The translations under genes were made by a program, and so were the position numbers. Source: XYD12-FULL-36-8 sp041739035 (GTDB taxonomy: Bacteria > Bacteroidota > Ignavibacteria > Ignavibacteriales > Ignavibacteriaceae). From it: a DNA stretch of 64,000 bases. Where the stretch lies: the NCBI GenBank assembly GCA_041739035.1, contig JBGSOQ010000455.1:79310-143309 (forward strand). The letters are read 5' to 3'. The notes beneath the pieces are model-generated. The model did no database searches and was not told where the DNA came from. It saw nothing but the letters and a program-made list of their open reading frames with translations. Below, piece by piece: positions 52,749-61,633 of the stretch. Every line of letters starts with the position of its first letter. The stretch's first letter is position 1.

Positions 52749-53366
52749 ATGAAATCAATAATAAAATATATTTTGCTTCCGATTATTTTCATCACAGCAT
52801 TTTTTACGGATTCACTCAGTCAATCTGCTTCGGAACATATTCAAAAGGGTATCAGTAACTACCAAAGTGGAAATTATCCGCTCGCTGTAAAGGATTTTGA
52901 TAGGGCACTTCAAACGCAAGGCGATTATATTGGTCAGCCTGAAGAGGACACTAATAAAGAAACTTACACTAATGAAAGTGATGAAATAATCTCTCAAACA
53001 CAAAAAGAGAGTTATGAAGGAACAATAAAAGAAACTTACGCAGTTACATCTGGAGAACAATATGCTGATGACGAAGTGAAAAAATATGTTAACAGTCCGA
53101 TTGAGTATCAGGGAGATGAACCCGCAAAGATTTATCTATACAGAGGATGGACTTATTTTCAGATGGGGGATAGGGAATCTGCACTAAGAGATTTTGATTC
53201 CGCCGTTAGTTTAGATCCCTCTCTTTCAGAAGTTTATTTCAAAAGAGCTCTGTTAAATTACAAGGTTGATCAGGAAAAAGCGTGTACCAGTTTGAAACAA
53301 GCAATTCAGAGCGGTCATAAATCAGCAAAGCAACTTTTTGATCTGATTTGCGGTGACTCCGAATAA
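52749..53366 (+). CDS. Exported TPR-repeat protein
   Basis: The 205-residue protein has a signal ending SLSQ. One TPR (EHIQKGISNYQSGNYPLAVKDFDRAL, split; about 29-54) is followed by an acidic Glu/Thr-rich insert (about 60-115). Two more TPR-like units come after it (YLYRGWTYFQMGDRESALRDFDSAV and YFKRALLNYKVDQEKACTSLKQAI, given in parts). Periplasmic TPR proteins act as scaffolds for envelope complexes. It follows module 2 by 33 bases with no terminator and may be its last gene. Confidence 0.8.
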   Translation: MKSIIKYILLPIIFITAFFTDSLSQSASEHIQKGISNYQSGNYPLAVKDFDRALQTQGDYIGQPEEDTNKETYTNESDEIISQTQKESYEGTIKETYAVTSGEQYADDEVKKYVNSPIEYQGDEPAKIYLYRGWTYFQMGDRESALRDFDSAVSLDPSLSEVYFKRALLNYKVDQEKACTSLKQAIQSGHKSAKQLFDLICGDSE

Positions 53367-53487
53367 TAGTAAGAAATTATTTATCTTTTGTAAGCTTAAA
53401 AAAAAGATGATGATTCAAATTTAAAGTCATAATAAATTGTTCTATCTAATTTCTAATATCAAATAATATTCATTAAAGGAGATAAAA

Positions 53488-54033
53488 ATGAATTCTATAA
53501 AATCTTTTTTCCTATTGCCAGTCTTGCTGATGATCTCAGTAATTATATTGTCTGGCTGCTCAACTATTTCAGTTAACCAGGATTATGATCCTGCTTATGA
53601 TTTTGCTAAACTAAAAACATTCGGATTCATACCAATTACGTCGGAGGCAGGTATAGATCAACTTAATGCAGATAGATTAGGAGAAGCAATAAAAACTAAT
53701 TTAAGTGCAAAGGGATTCTCACTTGCAGAAAAAGCTGATTTTGGTGTCGCTCTATTTTTTACCAAGAACACAAAAACTGATATTACATCTTATGGATACG
53801 GTTATGGATATGGCTGGAGATATGGAGGTATGGGTGGTGTTGATGTTCACCAATACAATGAAGGAACCCTGGTTATAGACTTTATCGATGTGGCAGAGAA
53901 TAAACTTGTATGGCGCGGCTTTGGTTCAGGAATACTAAGTGATAATCCAACCGTCGAAGAAAGAACTGCCAATATAAATAATGCAGTTATGCAAATCTTA
54001 GATCAGTTTCCACCGACTAAGAATGTAGAATAG
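53488..54033 (+). CDS. DUF4136 lipoprotein
   Basis: The 181-residue protein has a lipobox LSGC (Cys24). It has the DUF4136 opening SVNQDYDPAYDFAKLKTFGF, a Tyr/Gly-rich loop (SYGYGYGYGWRYGG) and the closing LVIDFIDVAENKLVWRGFGSG. Members are outer-membrane lipoproteins of unknown role, common in Bacteroidota and Proteobacteria. AAGGAGATAAAA precedes the start. Two further lipoproteins of the same kind lie at 55046 and 58729. Confidence 0.86.
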   Translation: MNSIKSFFLLPVLLMISVIILSGCSTISVNQDYDPAYDFAKLKTFGFIPITSEAGIDQLNADRLGEAIKTNLSAKGFSLAEKADFGVALFFTKNTKTDITSYGYGYGYGWRYGGMGGVDVHQYNEGTLVIDFIDVAENKLVWRGFGSGILSDNPTVEERTANINNAVMQILDQFPPTKNVE

Positions 54034-54358
54034 GTTAAAGACGTTTATATTATAATCATTTTCACGAGACTACCTTTTAAGGTAGTCTTGAAATGATTTT
54101 TAAGGTATGAGTTTAAGGTTTAAATGTTGCTCTAAAGTTATATGGGACTAAAGTCCTATATGCTTTTGATTTCAGAAATGTTACTTTGAACCTTATTGAA
54201 TTAAAGATATTAATACTAAAATGAATTATTTAATCTGTGCGAAATGTCAAACGGTAAAAATTATTACCCAGATTACACGTTAAGATTATATACTTATATT
54301 CAAATACAATATTAAGTTTGCACTGCTTTTTTTTTAACAACTATACAAGAGAAAAAAA
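54034..54358. other. Intergenic region with two hairpins
   Basis: AGACTACCTT / AAGGTAGTCT (54067-54088) is a perfect 10-base stem and may terminate the DUF4136 transcript, although only a short T-run follows. ATATGGGACT / AGTCCTATAT (54140-54161) is followed by GCTTTTG. No gene seen in these 325 bases. Confidence 0.5.
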
Positions 54359-54991
54359 ATGAAATCTAATTTCTTCAAATCGGCCACTACTGTAGTAGTA
54401 GCTCTATTATTTAGTGCTTTAATATTTCAAACAAATGCTCAAAAGAAAATTGAAATATTCGGGCTAGCAGGTTACCAAATAAATAGTGATGTAACAGTGG
54501 CTAAAGGTGAACTTAGTTTTGATGATGGAATGAGCTATGGATTGGGAATAGATATTCCAGTTGACAGATACATGCAGGCAGAAATAAGCTGGACTATGGC
54601 TTCATCAAATGTTAGCTTAAATCAATACTTAGGTGCAAATGTTCCGATATCAGATCTTTATATTCATACTTTTCAGGCAGGTGCACTGGTAGAACCAAAA
54701 AAGGGAAAGAAAGTAAGTCCGTTTGGGTTATTTTCATTAGGAGCCACCTTGTTTTATCCCACAGATAGTGCTTATGAAGATGAGTGGAGATTTTCTATTG
54801 CTCTGGGTGGTGGAGTAAAAGTTGATTTATCAGACAAAGTGGGATTAAGATTCCAGGGAAGACTGATGATTCCTATGGTATTTGAAGGTGGTAGTATATA
54901 CGTTGGCACCGGCGGAGCTGGTGTTGCTATAGGCGCTTACACAGCCCTTGTTGAAGGTGATTTTTCTGGCGGTATTTATTTTAGATTATAG
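54359..54991 (+). CDS. Small outer-membrane beta-barrel
   Basis: The 210-residue protein has a signal ending TNAQ. It has the OmpX/PorT-like pattern: IFGLAGYQINSDV, DGMSYGLGIDIPVDRYMQAEISW, FSIALGGGVKVDLSDKVGLRFQGRL and a C-terminal SGGIYFRL. It starts the run of alternating barrel and DUF4136 genes. The 54-base gap to the DUF4136 gene at 55046 has AAGGAG and no terminator, so the two share an mRNA. Function unknown. Confidence 0.75.
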   Translation: MKSNFFKSATTVVVALLFSALIFQTNAQKKIEIFGLAGYQINSDVTVAKGELSFDDGMSYGLGIDIPVDRYMQAEISWTMASSNVSLNQYLGANVPISDLYIHTFQAGALVEPKKGKKVSPFGLFSLGATLFYPTDSAYEDEWRFSIALGGGVKVDLSDKVGLRFQGRLMIPMVFEGGSIYVGTGGAGVAIGAYTALVEGDFSGGIYFRL

Positions 54992-55045
54992 TAAAACTAC
55001 TATAAAATATTATTCAATTAGAAAACATTAAGGAGAACTAAAACA

Positions 55046-55687
55046 ATGAGAAAAATAAAGCAAATAAAATTATTGCTTATTCTTGTACTATTTGGAATCA
55101 CATCTGTGATTCTAACATCTTGTTATCCAGATTATGGATTAACAACATCTGATTATGATATAGTTGCCACATTTAAAGAAGATGCTAACGATTTTCAAGC
55201 TTATAAAACTAATGGTGCAACTTTTTTTATGCCCGACTCTGTTAAAAGAATTTTAGATAATTCTGGTGGAGTTTCCAATGCTGTTGGTCAGTACGATCAA
55301 GCAGCTCTTAATGAAATCGAAAAACAGATGATAGCTAATGGCTACACAAGAGTAAATAATCCAGCGAATGCTGATGTTTATATTACTGTGGGAGCTACAT
55401 CCTCTGAAAATATTGTATATTATCCCGGTTATTGGTATGGATGGTATGGATGGTATTATCCCTGGTACGGATACGGCGGATATGCGTATTCTTACACAAC
55501 CGGTACTTTATTTGTAACGATGATTGATAAGTCTAAAATAGATGAACCTAATCAAATTACCGGTGCAGTTTGGGCTGGTGCAGCAAATGGAATACTTGAT
55601 GATACAAACGCAAATATTTTAACTAGGCTATTAAGCAGTATAGATAAGATGTTTGAACAGTCCCCATATTTAAAAATCATCGAATAA
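55046..55687 (+). CDS. DUF4136 lipoprotein
   Basis: The 213-residue protein has a lipobox LTSC (Cys26). The body begins YPDYGLTTSDYDIVATFKED and carries FQAYKTNGATFFMPDSV. A long Tyr/Trp/Gly stretch (YYPGYWYGWYGWYYPW, about 129-144) precedes TTGTLFVTMIDKSKIDEPN and a closing GAVWAGAANGILDD. The layout is that of DUF4136 with an enlarged aromatic loop, which may touch a membrane or pack against barrels. It lies between two barrel genes. Confidence 0.82.
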   Translation: MRKIKQIKLLLILVLFGITSVILTSCYPDYGLTTSDYDIVATFKEDANDFQAYKTNGATFFMPDSVKRILDNSGGVSNAVGQYDQAALNEIEKQMIANGYTRVNNPANADVYITVGATSSENIVYYPGYWYGWYGWYYPWYGYGGYAYSYTTGTLFVTMIDKSKIDEPNQITGAVWAGAANGILDDTNANILTRLLSSIDKMFEQSPYLKIIE

Positions 55688-55723
55688 CTTTTATAAATAA
55701 ATATTTGGAGATAATAAACAATT

Positions 55724-56353
55724 ATGAAAATAAAATTAATAACAGCACTATTTGTAATCATTTCGTTTACAAGTTTTGCACAGGAATTACTAACCAATGT
55801 TACCTGGAATATCGGCATACCCGTGTCAAAGATGAATCAATATACAACTGAAGTAACTTATCAGGGCTTTACAATAGCTGGCAGAAGATTTTTAGATAAA
55901 TACAATTCCGTTGGCTTTATGACAGGATGGAATGTATTTAGCGAAAAAACTTATACTCCTATTGATTTAGCAGGCGCAGAAAATGTATCAGGAACAATTT
56001 CTGGTACACAAGTAAGATCAGTTAATTCATTTCCACTGCTTGTCGGTTTGCATCATCATTATGGCAAAAGAGATGATATGCGTGCATTTATTGGATTAAA
56101 TGCAGGTATGTATTACATTCTTCAACGGCTTGATATGGGTGTTTATGAAATTGATAATGATAATTGGCACTTCGGTTTAGCACCGGAAGCAGGATTAATC
56201 ATTCCTTTTGATGGGGATAAAACCTCGTTTTATTTTGGTGCAAGATATAATTATGCTTTTGATTCTGGTACAGCTTTTGGGGGTGGGGATAATAATTTTT
56301 ATTCTTTTTATGAAATAAATCTTGGATTCTCATTCTCTAGTAAATGGTTTTAG
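55724..56353 (+). CDS. Outer-membrane beta-barrel-like protein
   Basis: The 209-residue protein has a signal ending SFAQ. Strands follow, such as WNIGIPVSKMNQYTTEVTYQG, FPLLVGLHHHYGKRDDMRAFIGLNAGMYYI (in parts), GLAPEAGLIIPF and GARYNYAF; the end is SSKWF. GGAG precedes the start. It is co-oriented with the preceding DUF4136 gene at 36 bases. No named family. Confidence 0.72.
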   Translation: MKIKLITALFVIISFTSFAQELLTNVTWNIGIPVSKMNQYTTEVTYQGFTIAGRRFLDKYNSVGFMTGWNVFSEKTYTPIDLAGAENVSGTISGTQVRSVNSFPLLVGLHHHYGKRDDMRAFIGLNAGMYYILQRLDMGVYEIDNDNWHFGLAPEAGLIIPFDGDKTSFYFGARYNYAFDSGTAFGGGDNNFYSFYEINLGFSFSSKWF

Positions 56354-56368
56354 AATTGTTTTTTAAAT

Positions 56369-56413
56369 GTCATTCCCACGAAAGCTTGCCTACCGGCAGG
56401 CAGGCGGGAATCT
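56369..56413. repeat. Interspersed palindromic repeat
   Basis: ATTCCC ... GCCTaCCGGcAGGC ... GGGAAT: nested inverted repeats in the gap after the barrel gene. It is of the same nested design as 63826-63867. Confidence 0.55.
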
Positions 56414-56445
56414 ATTTTATATAATTAAACAAAAGGAACACAGAA

Positions 56446-56928
56446 ATGAAAAAATTATTTTTAAGTGCTATCTTTTTACTCAGCACATTTGCAATAAATG
56501 CACAAACAACTAATGATATGATTGAACTTCTGAAATCTGATGTTAAAACAAACAGAAAAGCAATCATTACAGAATCAATGGCTTTTACAGAAGCTGAGTC
56601 GAAAGCATTCTGGCCTGTTTATAGTGAGTATGAAATTGAGCTGGAAAAACTAGCTGCTAAAAGAATTCAAAATATTAAAGATTATGCTGGTAATTATGAT
56701 AAAATGACAAATGAAAAAGCAGATCAATTAATGGAAACTGCATTTGATTTTAGGGCTTCAAGAGTAAAATTAAATGAAAGCTATTATAAGAAATTTGCTA
56801 AAGTATTAACCCCAATCAGAGCAGCAAAGTATATGCAGATTGAAGATCAAATTCAGATGCTTATTGATCTTTCGATTGCATCAGAATTACCTCTTGTTAA
56901 AAAGCCGGTCAGTGACGCTGTAAAATAA
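56446..56928 (+). CDS. Periplasmic helical protein (Spy/CpxP-like), copy 1
   Basis: The 160-residue protein has a signal ending INAQ. The rest is predicted all-helical and charged: IITESMAFTEAESKAFWPVY, SEYEIELEKLAAKRIQNIKD, FDFRASRVKLNESYYKKFAKVL. The spacing of (L/F)TxxE(A/S)xxFWPVYxEYxxEL followed by a KxL(T/P)..(R/K)..K(Y/F)xQ(I/V)E end is shared with 57232-57702. The resemblance to Spy-like chaperones (LT..Q, short helical hairpin) is general. A terminator follows 14 bases after the stop. Confidence 0.7.
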   Translation: MKKLFLSAIFLLSTFAINAQTTNDMIELLKSDVKTNRKAIITESMAFTEAESKAFWPVYSEYEIELEKLAAKRIQNIKDYAGNYDKMTNEKADQLMETAFDFRASRVKLNESYYKKFAKVLTPIRAAKYMQIEDQIQMLIDLSIASELPLVKKPVSDAVK

Positions 56929-56941
56929 ATGATCTTATTTG

Positions 56942-56975
56942 AAAAAAGGGAGAAAGAATATTTCTCCCTTTTTTT
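56942..56975 (+). terminator. Strong terminator after 56446-56928
   Basis: AAAAAAGGGAGAAA / TTTCTCCCTTTTTT stem with a 5-base loop and a T-run. The same stem, shorter, ends the converging gene (57188). Confidence 0.9.
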
Positions 56976-57187
56976 ATTTCCTATCCGGAAATTGAAAAAT
57001 CAATTTTACCACATCAACACTGATTCAAAAGATTATATTTTTACTATGGTTTCATAAGCACTTCTGTGTAACCAAGAATAATATTTAAAAGCATAGTGCT
57101 AAACTATTATAATTAATAGTCTTATGGAATTTATTTGAAATCAGATTATTCAGATTTAAACAGACTGGAAATTTGAGTGGGCATAAT

Positions 57188-57216
57188 AAAAAAGGGAGAA
57201 ATGTTCTCCCTTTTTT
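57188..57216 (-). terminator. Strong terminator after 57232-57702
   Basis: AAAAAAGGGAGAA / TTCTCCCTTTTTT with a 3-base loop, placed 16 bases after the minus-strand stop. The gap 56929-57231 holds only these two terminators. Confidence 0.88.
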
Positions 57217-57231
57217 GTGAAAGGTAATTTA

Positions 57232-57702
57232 CTATTCTTCTTTTTTAAGTAAAGGAATTCTGCTAACTTTTTCGGCATCGATCAGCAAAGATAACCTTCT
57301 TTCAACTTGATAAAATTTGCCAACAACTTTAGCAGGCAGAACTTTTTTCATTTTTCTGATATACTCACTTTTTAATGACTGTTTATCTCTTTCTAAATTT
57401 AAAACATCATCTAAAAGATTACTTGCCGTTTCTTCTTCCATTAAATAAAAATTTAGCATGTATTCTTCAGTCAATTTAACTTCTTGATCTCCAAGGACTT
57501 TTAGTTCGTTCATATATTCATTATATAATGGCCAAAATACTTCTGCCTGTTCTGGAGTCAATTCAACATTCTCTGCAACAATTTCTTTTGCAACTTCCCT
57601 AATATCAGTTCTGATACCTTGTATATCAGTTTCAAAATATTCTGTTTGTGCATTTACTGAAACAAATAGCCCTAAAAAGAGAACGATAATTAAATATTTC
57701 AT
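57232..57702 (-). CDS. Periplasmic helical protein (Spy/CpxP-like), copy 2
   Basis: The 156-residue protein has a signal ending VNAQ. A helical body has ENVELTPEQAEVFWPLYNEY, MNELKVLGDQEVKLTEEYM and KKVLPAKVVGKFYQVERRL. It is clearly related to the protein at 56446, which faces it tail to tail. AAGGAAGCACA is upstream of the ATG. LTPEQ is the commonest Spy/CpxP-like element. A role in periplasmic folding or metal response is possible, not shown. Confidence 0.7.
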   Translation of the reverse strand: MKYLIIVLFLGLFVSVNAQTEYFETDIQGIRTDIREVAKEIVAENVELTPEQAEVFWPLYNEYMNELKVLGDQEVKLTEEYMLNFYLMEEETASNLLDDVLNLERDKQSLKSEYIRKMKKVLPAKVVGKFYQVERRLSLLIDAEKVSRIPLLKKEE

Positions 57703-57907
57703 TGTGCTTCCTTTGTTAAATTAGTTTGAAAATAATTAATTGCAATTTTTTGTACTTCATATATAAAAAAACTTTATGAGAACATAAACAACTAAAAAAT
57801 TATATCTTAACTCTAATATTTTTGAGTTGAATTTGAAATTTGAATGATATTGTGCTTAGCTTTATGCGTAGATAATTTAATTTAAATTTTGTTTAGGAAT
57901 TAACTAT

Positions 57908-58594
57908 ATGAAAAGTATTCTCATCATTTTAGTTATTATGTTCTTGTTTTCAAATATTGCTTTTAGCCAAAAGGGCTATGGAAGTGACTTGTCAGCTGCG
58001 GTGGCAATACCCACCGGACCAAGCTCAGAATATTCTAATACCGGTTATGGTGTTATAGGCGGATTTTATTATGAGTACTCATCTAACTGGCGGATTGGTT
58101 TAACTCTGGGATTTATACGATTTGGGGCAAGCAGCACCGAGCTTAACAATTACTTTCAAACCAGGTTGCCCTCAGGAACGAAGGGTTCTCTTGATATTGA
58201 TGGTTCAGTTTCTACAATACCAATATTGTTAAGCTGTAAATATGTTATACCCTCTTCCGCTTCAACAAAATTCTATGGAATTATTGAAGGCGGACTTTAC
58301 ACATATTGGGTGAAGACTAAAGGTAATGTAGTTTACACATTACCAGATCCTGGTGAGATTCCGTTTGATCAGTCTCAATTTAGCAGTGAAATAGGTTTTG
58401 ATTTAGGTTTTGGGGCACTTTTTTCGGTCAGCCAAGATATATCGATTGATGCCAGCGTAAGGTATCATTTCGTTAGAAATGAAGGTACTATCAAGGTAAA
58501 CTATGATAATCAGGGTAATTATAAAGATGAATCTGTTGGATCCAGTCATTTTTTAAACATTGGTGTTGGAGCTAACTGGAATTTTAACCTTTAG
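57908..58594 (+). CDS. Outer-membrane beta-barrel protein
   Basis: The 228-residue protein has a signal ending AFSQ. The barrel pattern includes LSAAVAIPTGPSSEYSNTGYG, NWRIGLTLGFIRFG, IPILLSCKYVIP, IGFDLGFGALFSVSQDISIDA (in parts) and a final GVGANWNFNL. The opening VAIPTGPSSEYSNTGYG is like that of 9518 and 46911 (YFPVGDWA...G(Y/F)GG), so it may be a distant relative. It stands 134 bases before a DUF4136 gene. Confidence 0.74.
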   Translation: MKSILIILVIMFLFSNIAFSQKGYGSDLSAAVAIPTGPSSEYSNTGYGVIGGFYYEYSSNWRIGLTLGFIRFGASSTELNNYFQTRLPSGTKGSLDIDGSVSTIPILLSCKYVIPSSASTKFYGIIEGGLYTYWVKTKGNVVYTLPDPGEIPFDQSQFSSEIGFDLGFGALFSVSQDISIDASVRYHFVRNEGTIKVNYDNQGNYKDESVGSSHFLNIGVGANWNFNL

Positions 58595-58728
58595 TTAATT
58601 ATCTACATACTTACAGATATTTTTATATCTTAACAGTGTTAATTAAATATTTGACTTAAATACAATTATTCAGTTAATCAATTCATTTCAAAAAAATAAT
58701 TTACAATGAATACAACAGAAAGGTGTTT

Positions 58729-59376
58729 ATGAATTCAGTGAAAAAATTATCGTTAAAAATATTTTTTGTGATGTTTTCAGCATTACTGGTATTAGGCTGC
58801 AGCCAATCAAATAAAATTACTGATAGCTGGGTCAATCCGGATGCAACAAAAGAATCAATTAAATTTAACAAGGTTGCAGTCTTCGGACTTGTAATGAAGA
58901 CCACCAACCGAAAAATAATTGAAGAAGAAATTTCAAGAAGACTTGTAAATACAATTTCCGTACCTTCATACAAAGTTGTAAATGACGATGATATTTCTAA
59001 ACCAGAAGTTGTAAAAGCAAAGCTTGTTGAACAAGGATTTGATGGTGCTCTTATTTTAAGATTGATTGATATTGAAAAAAGGGAATCATATAGTCCGGGT
59101 GTATATCCAAGCTATTATTCTTCCTTTGGTGGATATTATGGCTATTCATATGGTTATATGTATTCCTATACCCAAGATTATGGCGGTCAATACATGACAG
59201 ATCAAATTGTAACTGCTGAAGTTGTTATTTATTCTTTAAAGAACGATCAATTGATCTGGACAGGTGAAACAATGTCTATGAATCCAAATGATTTAGAAAA
59301 AACAATTGCTGAACTTAGTGAAAATGTTAAAGCAGCCTTAATCGATGATGGATTACTGACTGAAGAAAAATTTTAG
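58729..59376 (+). CDS. DUF4136-like lipoprotein
   Basis: The 215-residue protein starts at the ATG at 58729, with AAAGG six bases upstream; a GTG two codons earlier overlaps that site. The lipobox is VLGC (Cys24). The body begins KITDSWVNPDATKESIKFNKVAVF and has VVNDDDI, FDGALILRLIDIEKRESY and a Tyr/Gly loop (YYGYSYGYMYSYTQDYGG). It ends with AEVVIYSLKNDQLIWTGET. The last part is the usual closing strand of DUF4136 relatives. Outer-membrane lipoprotein, role unknown. Confidence 0.8.
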   Translation: MNSVKKLSLKIFFVMFSALLVLGCSQSNKITDSWVNPDATKESIKFNKVAVFGLVMKTTNRKIIEEEISRRLVNTISVPSYKVVNDDDISKPEVVKAKLVEQGFDGALILRLIDIEKRESYSPGVYPSYYSSFGGYYGYSYGYMYSYTQDYGGQYMTDQIVTAEVVIYSLKNDQLIWTGETMSMNPNDLEKTIAELSENVKAALIDDGLLTEEKF

Positions 59377-59398
59377 TTATTTAAAAATATCGGACAAT

Positions 59399-59426
59399 AA
59401 AAAAAGCGATCTCTGGATCGCTTTTC
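59399..59426. terminator. Bidirectional terminator between 58729 (+) and 59459 (-)
   Basis: AAAAGCGATC / GATCGCTTTT with a 4-base loop, flanked by A- and T-runs, between convergent genes. Confidence 0.88.
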
Positions 59427-59458
59427 TTATTAAGTAGAGATGAATATTTTTTATCAAA

Positions 59459-60442
59459 TTAGAAATAATATTTTAAATCCATATAGACGTTAGTAAAATT
59501 AATTGTCTGATCTATAGACGCATCTTTGTACCATTGGTAATTAAATACAAGACCTAGATCTAGGTCACTCTTGCCGGTATAATTAATTTGAAATAAAATA
59601 TTTTGAGGATTACCAAAAAGACTTGTTGTGTTCTTTCCTCTTCTGCTTCCAAAATATGAAAGACCAAAACCTAGTGGTAATGAATAATCAGGATTTAAAT
59701 CCGCATCAGCTAATACTCCATAATTGAATATCCACTCATCTTCAGAGAATCTTTCTGCAGATTCACCATAAGTAAAATTAGCTTCAGCAGTAATACCGAA
59801 CATTCTATTTATAGTATAAGCATAAGCTAAGCCCGCCCCAACATTTGTGGTTGGTGTATTCTTAACCATTTTATTTTCCGGTGTTATTTTTCCGCTATCT
59901 ACAATACCCTGAATAAATCCATTAATATCTATTAAAGTAAAAGAGTTGTTAGAAACTTTTATAGTACCGGAGAGCATCATATCTTTATTCTTATACAATT
60001 TTAGCAGCCAGCCAAGCTGATAACCTATAGCAAGATCAATACCCTGATATAATACCGCACCTGCATCTGTTCCTAGTCTTCCGATAGCATTAATTCTTAA
60101 GGAAAACGCTATCCAATCTTTAACTGAATGCTGATATTCAAAACCCAAATAAGTAAAGGCTAAATCACCAGTTAATGTAGTTAACTCCTGCTCATTAATA
60201 ATGATCGGGAAATCCAAACGACCTGTTTTACCTGCTCCCAGACTGGTAAGAAGATATGTATTAATAAAAGGAGATTTAATCTTAGAACTTGAGATAAATC
60301 TGTGTCCGTTAAGCACATTTCCATTTGAAGTCATCACGGATGTTCCAGTTGTGTCCTGATTTTTATCATCCGAAGATTGCGCATTAGAAATGAAAATTAA
60401 GCTGATTGCAAAATACACAATTGTAAATAATTTGATCTTCAT
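59459..60442 (-). CDS. Outer-membrane beta-barrel protein
   Basis: The 327-residue protein starts at the ATG at 60442, chosen for its clean signal (ending SNAQ). An ATG eight codons upstream is also possible, as neither has a strong ribosome site. Strand-rich sequence includes LTGDLAFTYLGFEYQHSVKDW, AIGYQLGWLLKLYKN, VGAGLAYAYTINRMFGITAEA (in parts) and a C-terminal MDLKYYF. It is 37 bases after the barrel gene at 60480, with which it forms a small operon. No named family. Confidence 0.74.
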   Translation of the reverse strand: MKIKLFTIVYFAISLIFISNAQSSDDKNQDTTGTSVMTSNGNVLNGHRFISSSKIKSPFINTYLLTSLGAGKTGRLDFPIIINEQELTTLTGDLAFTYLGFEYQHSVKDWIAFSLRINAIGRLGTDAGAVLYQGIDLAIGYQLGWLLKLYKNKDMMLSGTIKVSNNSFTLIDINGFIQGIVDSGKITPENKMVKNTPTTNVGAGLAYAYTINRMFGITAEANFTYGESAERFSEDEWIFNYGVLADADLNPDYSLPLGFGLSYFGSRRGKNTTSLFGNPQNILFQINYTGKSDLDLGLVFNYQWYKDASIDQTINFTNVYMDLKYYF

Positions 60443-60479
60443 AAATATTTTATCAAAATTTTTCATAACAGATTATTAA

Positions 60480-61121
60480 TTAAATCGGGAAGAGTATACT
60501 TGTTAGAAATTGAAAACCCGATGTCCTGAATCTATATGGAAAAGTAGTTCCAGATTCGTTTGATGATATATCACTAAGATTCAATAGACTCTGCATATAT
60601 CGTATCTCAATAGAAATTATTGGCGAACCAATAGGAATATTTACTCCAAAACCAAACGTTGCTGAAATATCAATCGTTTCAAATAAACTACTTACATCTT
60701 TTGTTGAGCCGTCAACAATATTCTCTAGAGTTGAATTCATCAGATATCCAAAATCAAGCCCGCTTGAGAAATATATTCGTTTATTTAGAGAATTAATTTT
60801 TACCATAATAGGTAAACTTATGTAATCCAAAGTTGCAGTAAGGCTATCTCGCAATTCATATTCACCAACATCATAGGCAACGGAGGTTCCTTTTTGTAAA
60901 AATCTTGGCTGAATACTTAATACAATATCTTCTGCTAAAGTAAAGTCTGCAATCAGTCCTCCGGAAATTCCAGTTTTGCCGGAATAGCTTGCATCTTCTG
61001 GTGCATCTCCACTCAGGCTTGAGGACATAAGCCCCCCTATGGCACCAATATAAGTTTGTGAAAAAAGTGAGATACTCTGCAGGATGAATAAAATTAGAAT
61101 GGTGTAAATGGTTCGATTCAT
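60480..61121 (-). CDS. PorT-family outer-membrane barrel
   Basis: The 213-residue protein has a signal ending LFSQ. The PorT/OMP_b-brl pattern is clear: YIGAIGGLMSSSLSGD, GISGGLIADFTLAEDIVLSI, QPRFLQKGTSVAYD, YISLPIMVKI, YFSSGLDFGYLM and a C-terminal FLTSILFPI. The order G.KGG...S, then LP.M.K, then AG...GYL is typical of Bacteroidota barrels. First gene of a two-gene minus-strand operon. Confidence 0.8.
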   Translation of the reverse strand: MNRTIYTILILFILQSISLFSQTYIGAIGGLMSSSLSGDAPEDASYSGKTGISGGLIADFTLAEDIVLSIQPRFLQKGTSVAYDVGEYELRDSLTATLDYISLPIMVKINSLNKRIYFSSGLDFGYLMNSTLENIVDGSTKDVSSLFETIDISATFGFGVNIPIGSPIISIEIRYMQSLLNLSDISSNESGTTFPYRFRTSGFQFLTSILFPI

Positions 61122-61289
61122 AGTATTACATTAAACTCTTTATTTAATAAAAGAAGTACAGTAATATTAAATGAGGATTTTCATTAAATCAAATAAATTG
61201 TATTAGATTTTTTTTTATTACCACTAAATGTCAAAAAGAAGGGGAGCGTAAGTCTTCAGATTTAACCACTCCTGAAATGAATTCGAGGC

Positions 61290-61505
61290 AGACTCTTTAT
61301 CCCTCTACTTCTCAAAGAGAGGGAATTTAGGCCCTTCTCCTTTCAAAGAAGAAGGGTTTGGGATGAGGTTGTATTTTTCATTTTTTTATTTGTAATGCTT
61401 TGGCATAAGTAATAACTAATCCGAACCCCTCCTTTATCCTCCCCTTTATTAAAGGGGAGGAAATTAACAGCCCTTCCCTTTGATAAAGGGAAGGGTTGGG
61501 ATGGG
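61290..61505. repeat. Cluster of interspersed hairpin repeats in the 61122-61633 gap
   Basis: Four hairpin units follow one another: CCCTCT..AGAGAGGG, CCCTTCTC..GAAGAAGGG, CCTCCCCTTT..AAAGGGGAGG and CCCTTCCCTTT..AAAGGGAAGGG, the last followed by TTGGGATGGG. This is a non-coding repeat of the kind scattered in related genomes; a single unit is at 15221-15285. No gene seen in the 512-base gap. Confidence 0.65.
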
Positions 61506-61633
61506 TTATATTATAAATCTACTTTCAATGTACTGTTTTATAATTAATGTTGAGGATTCCTTACGCTTCGTTTACCCTTTCGCCCATAAAATTCAGGGTA
61601 AGCTCATAATTGAAGGGCAGGGCAATAGTTTTG

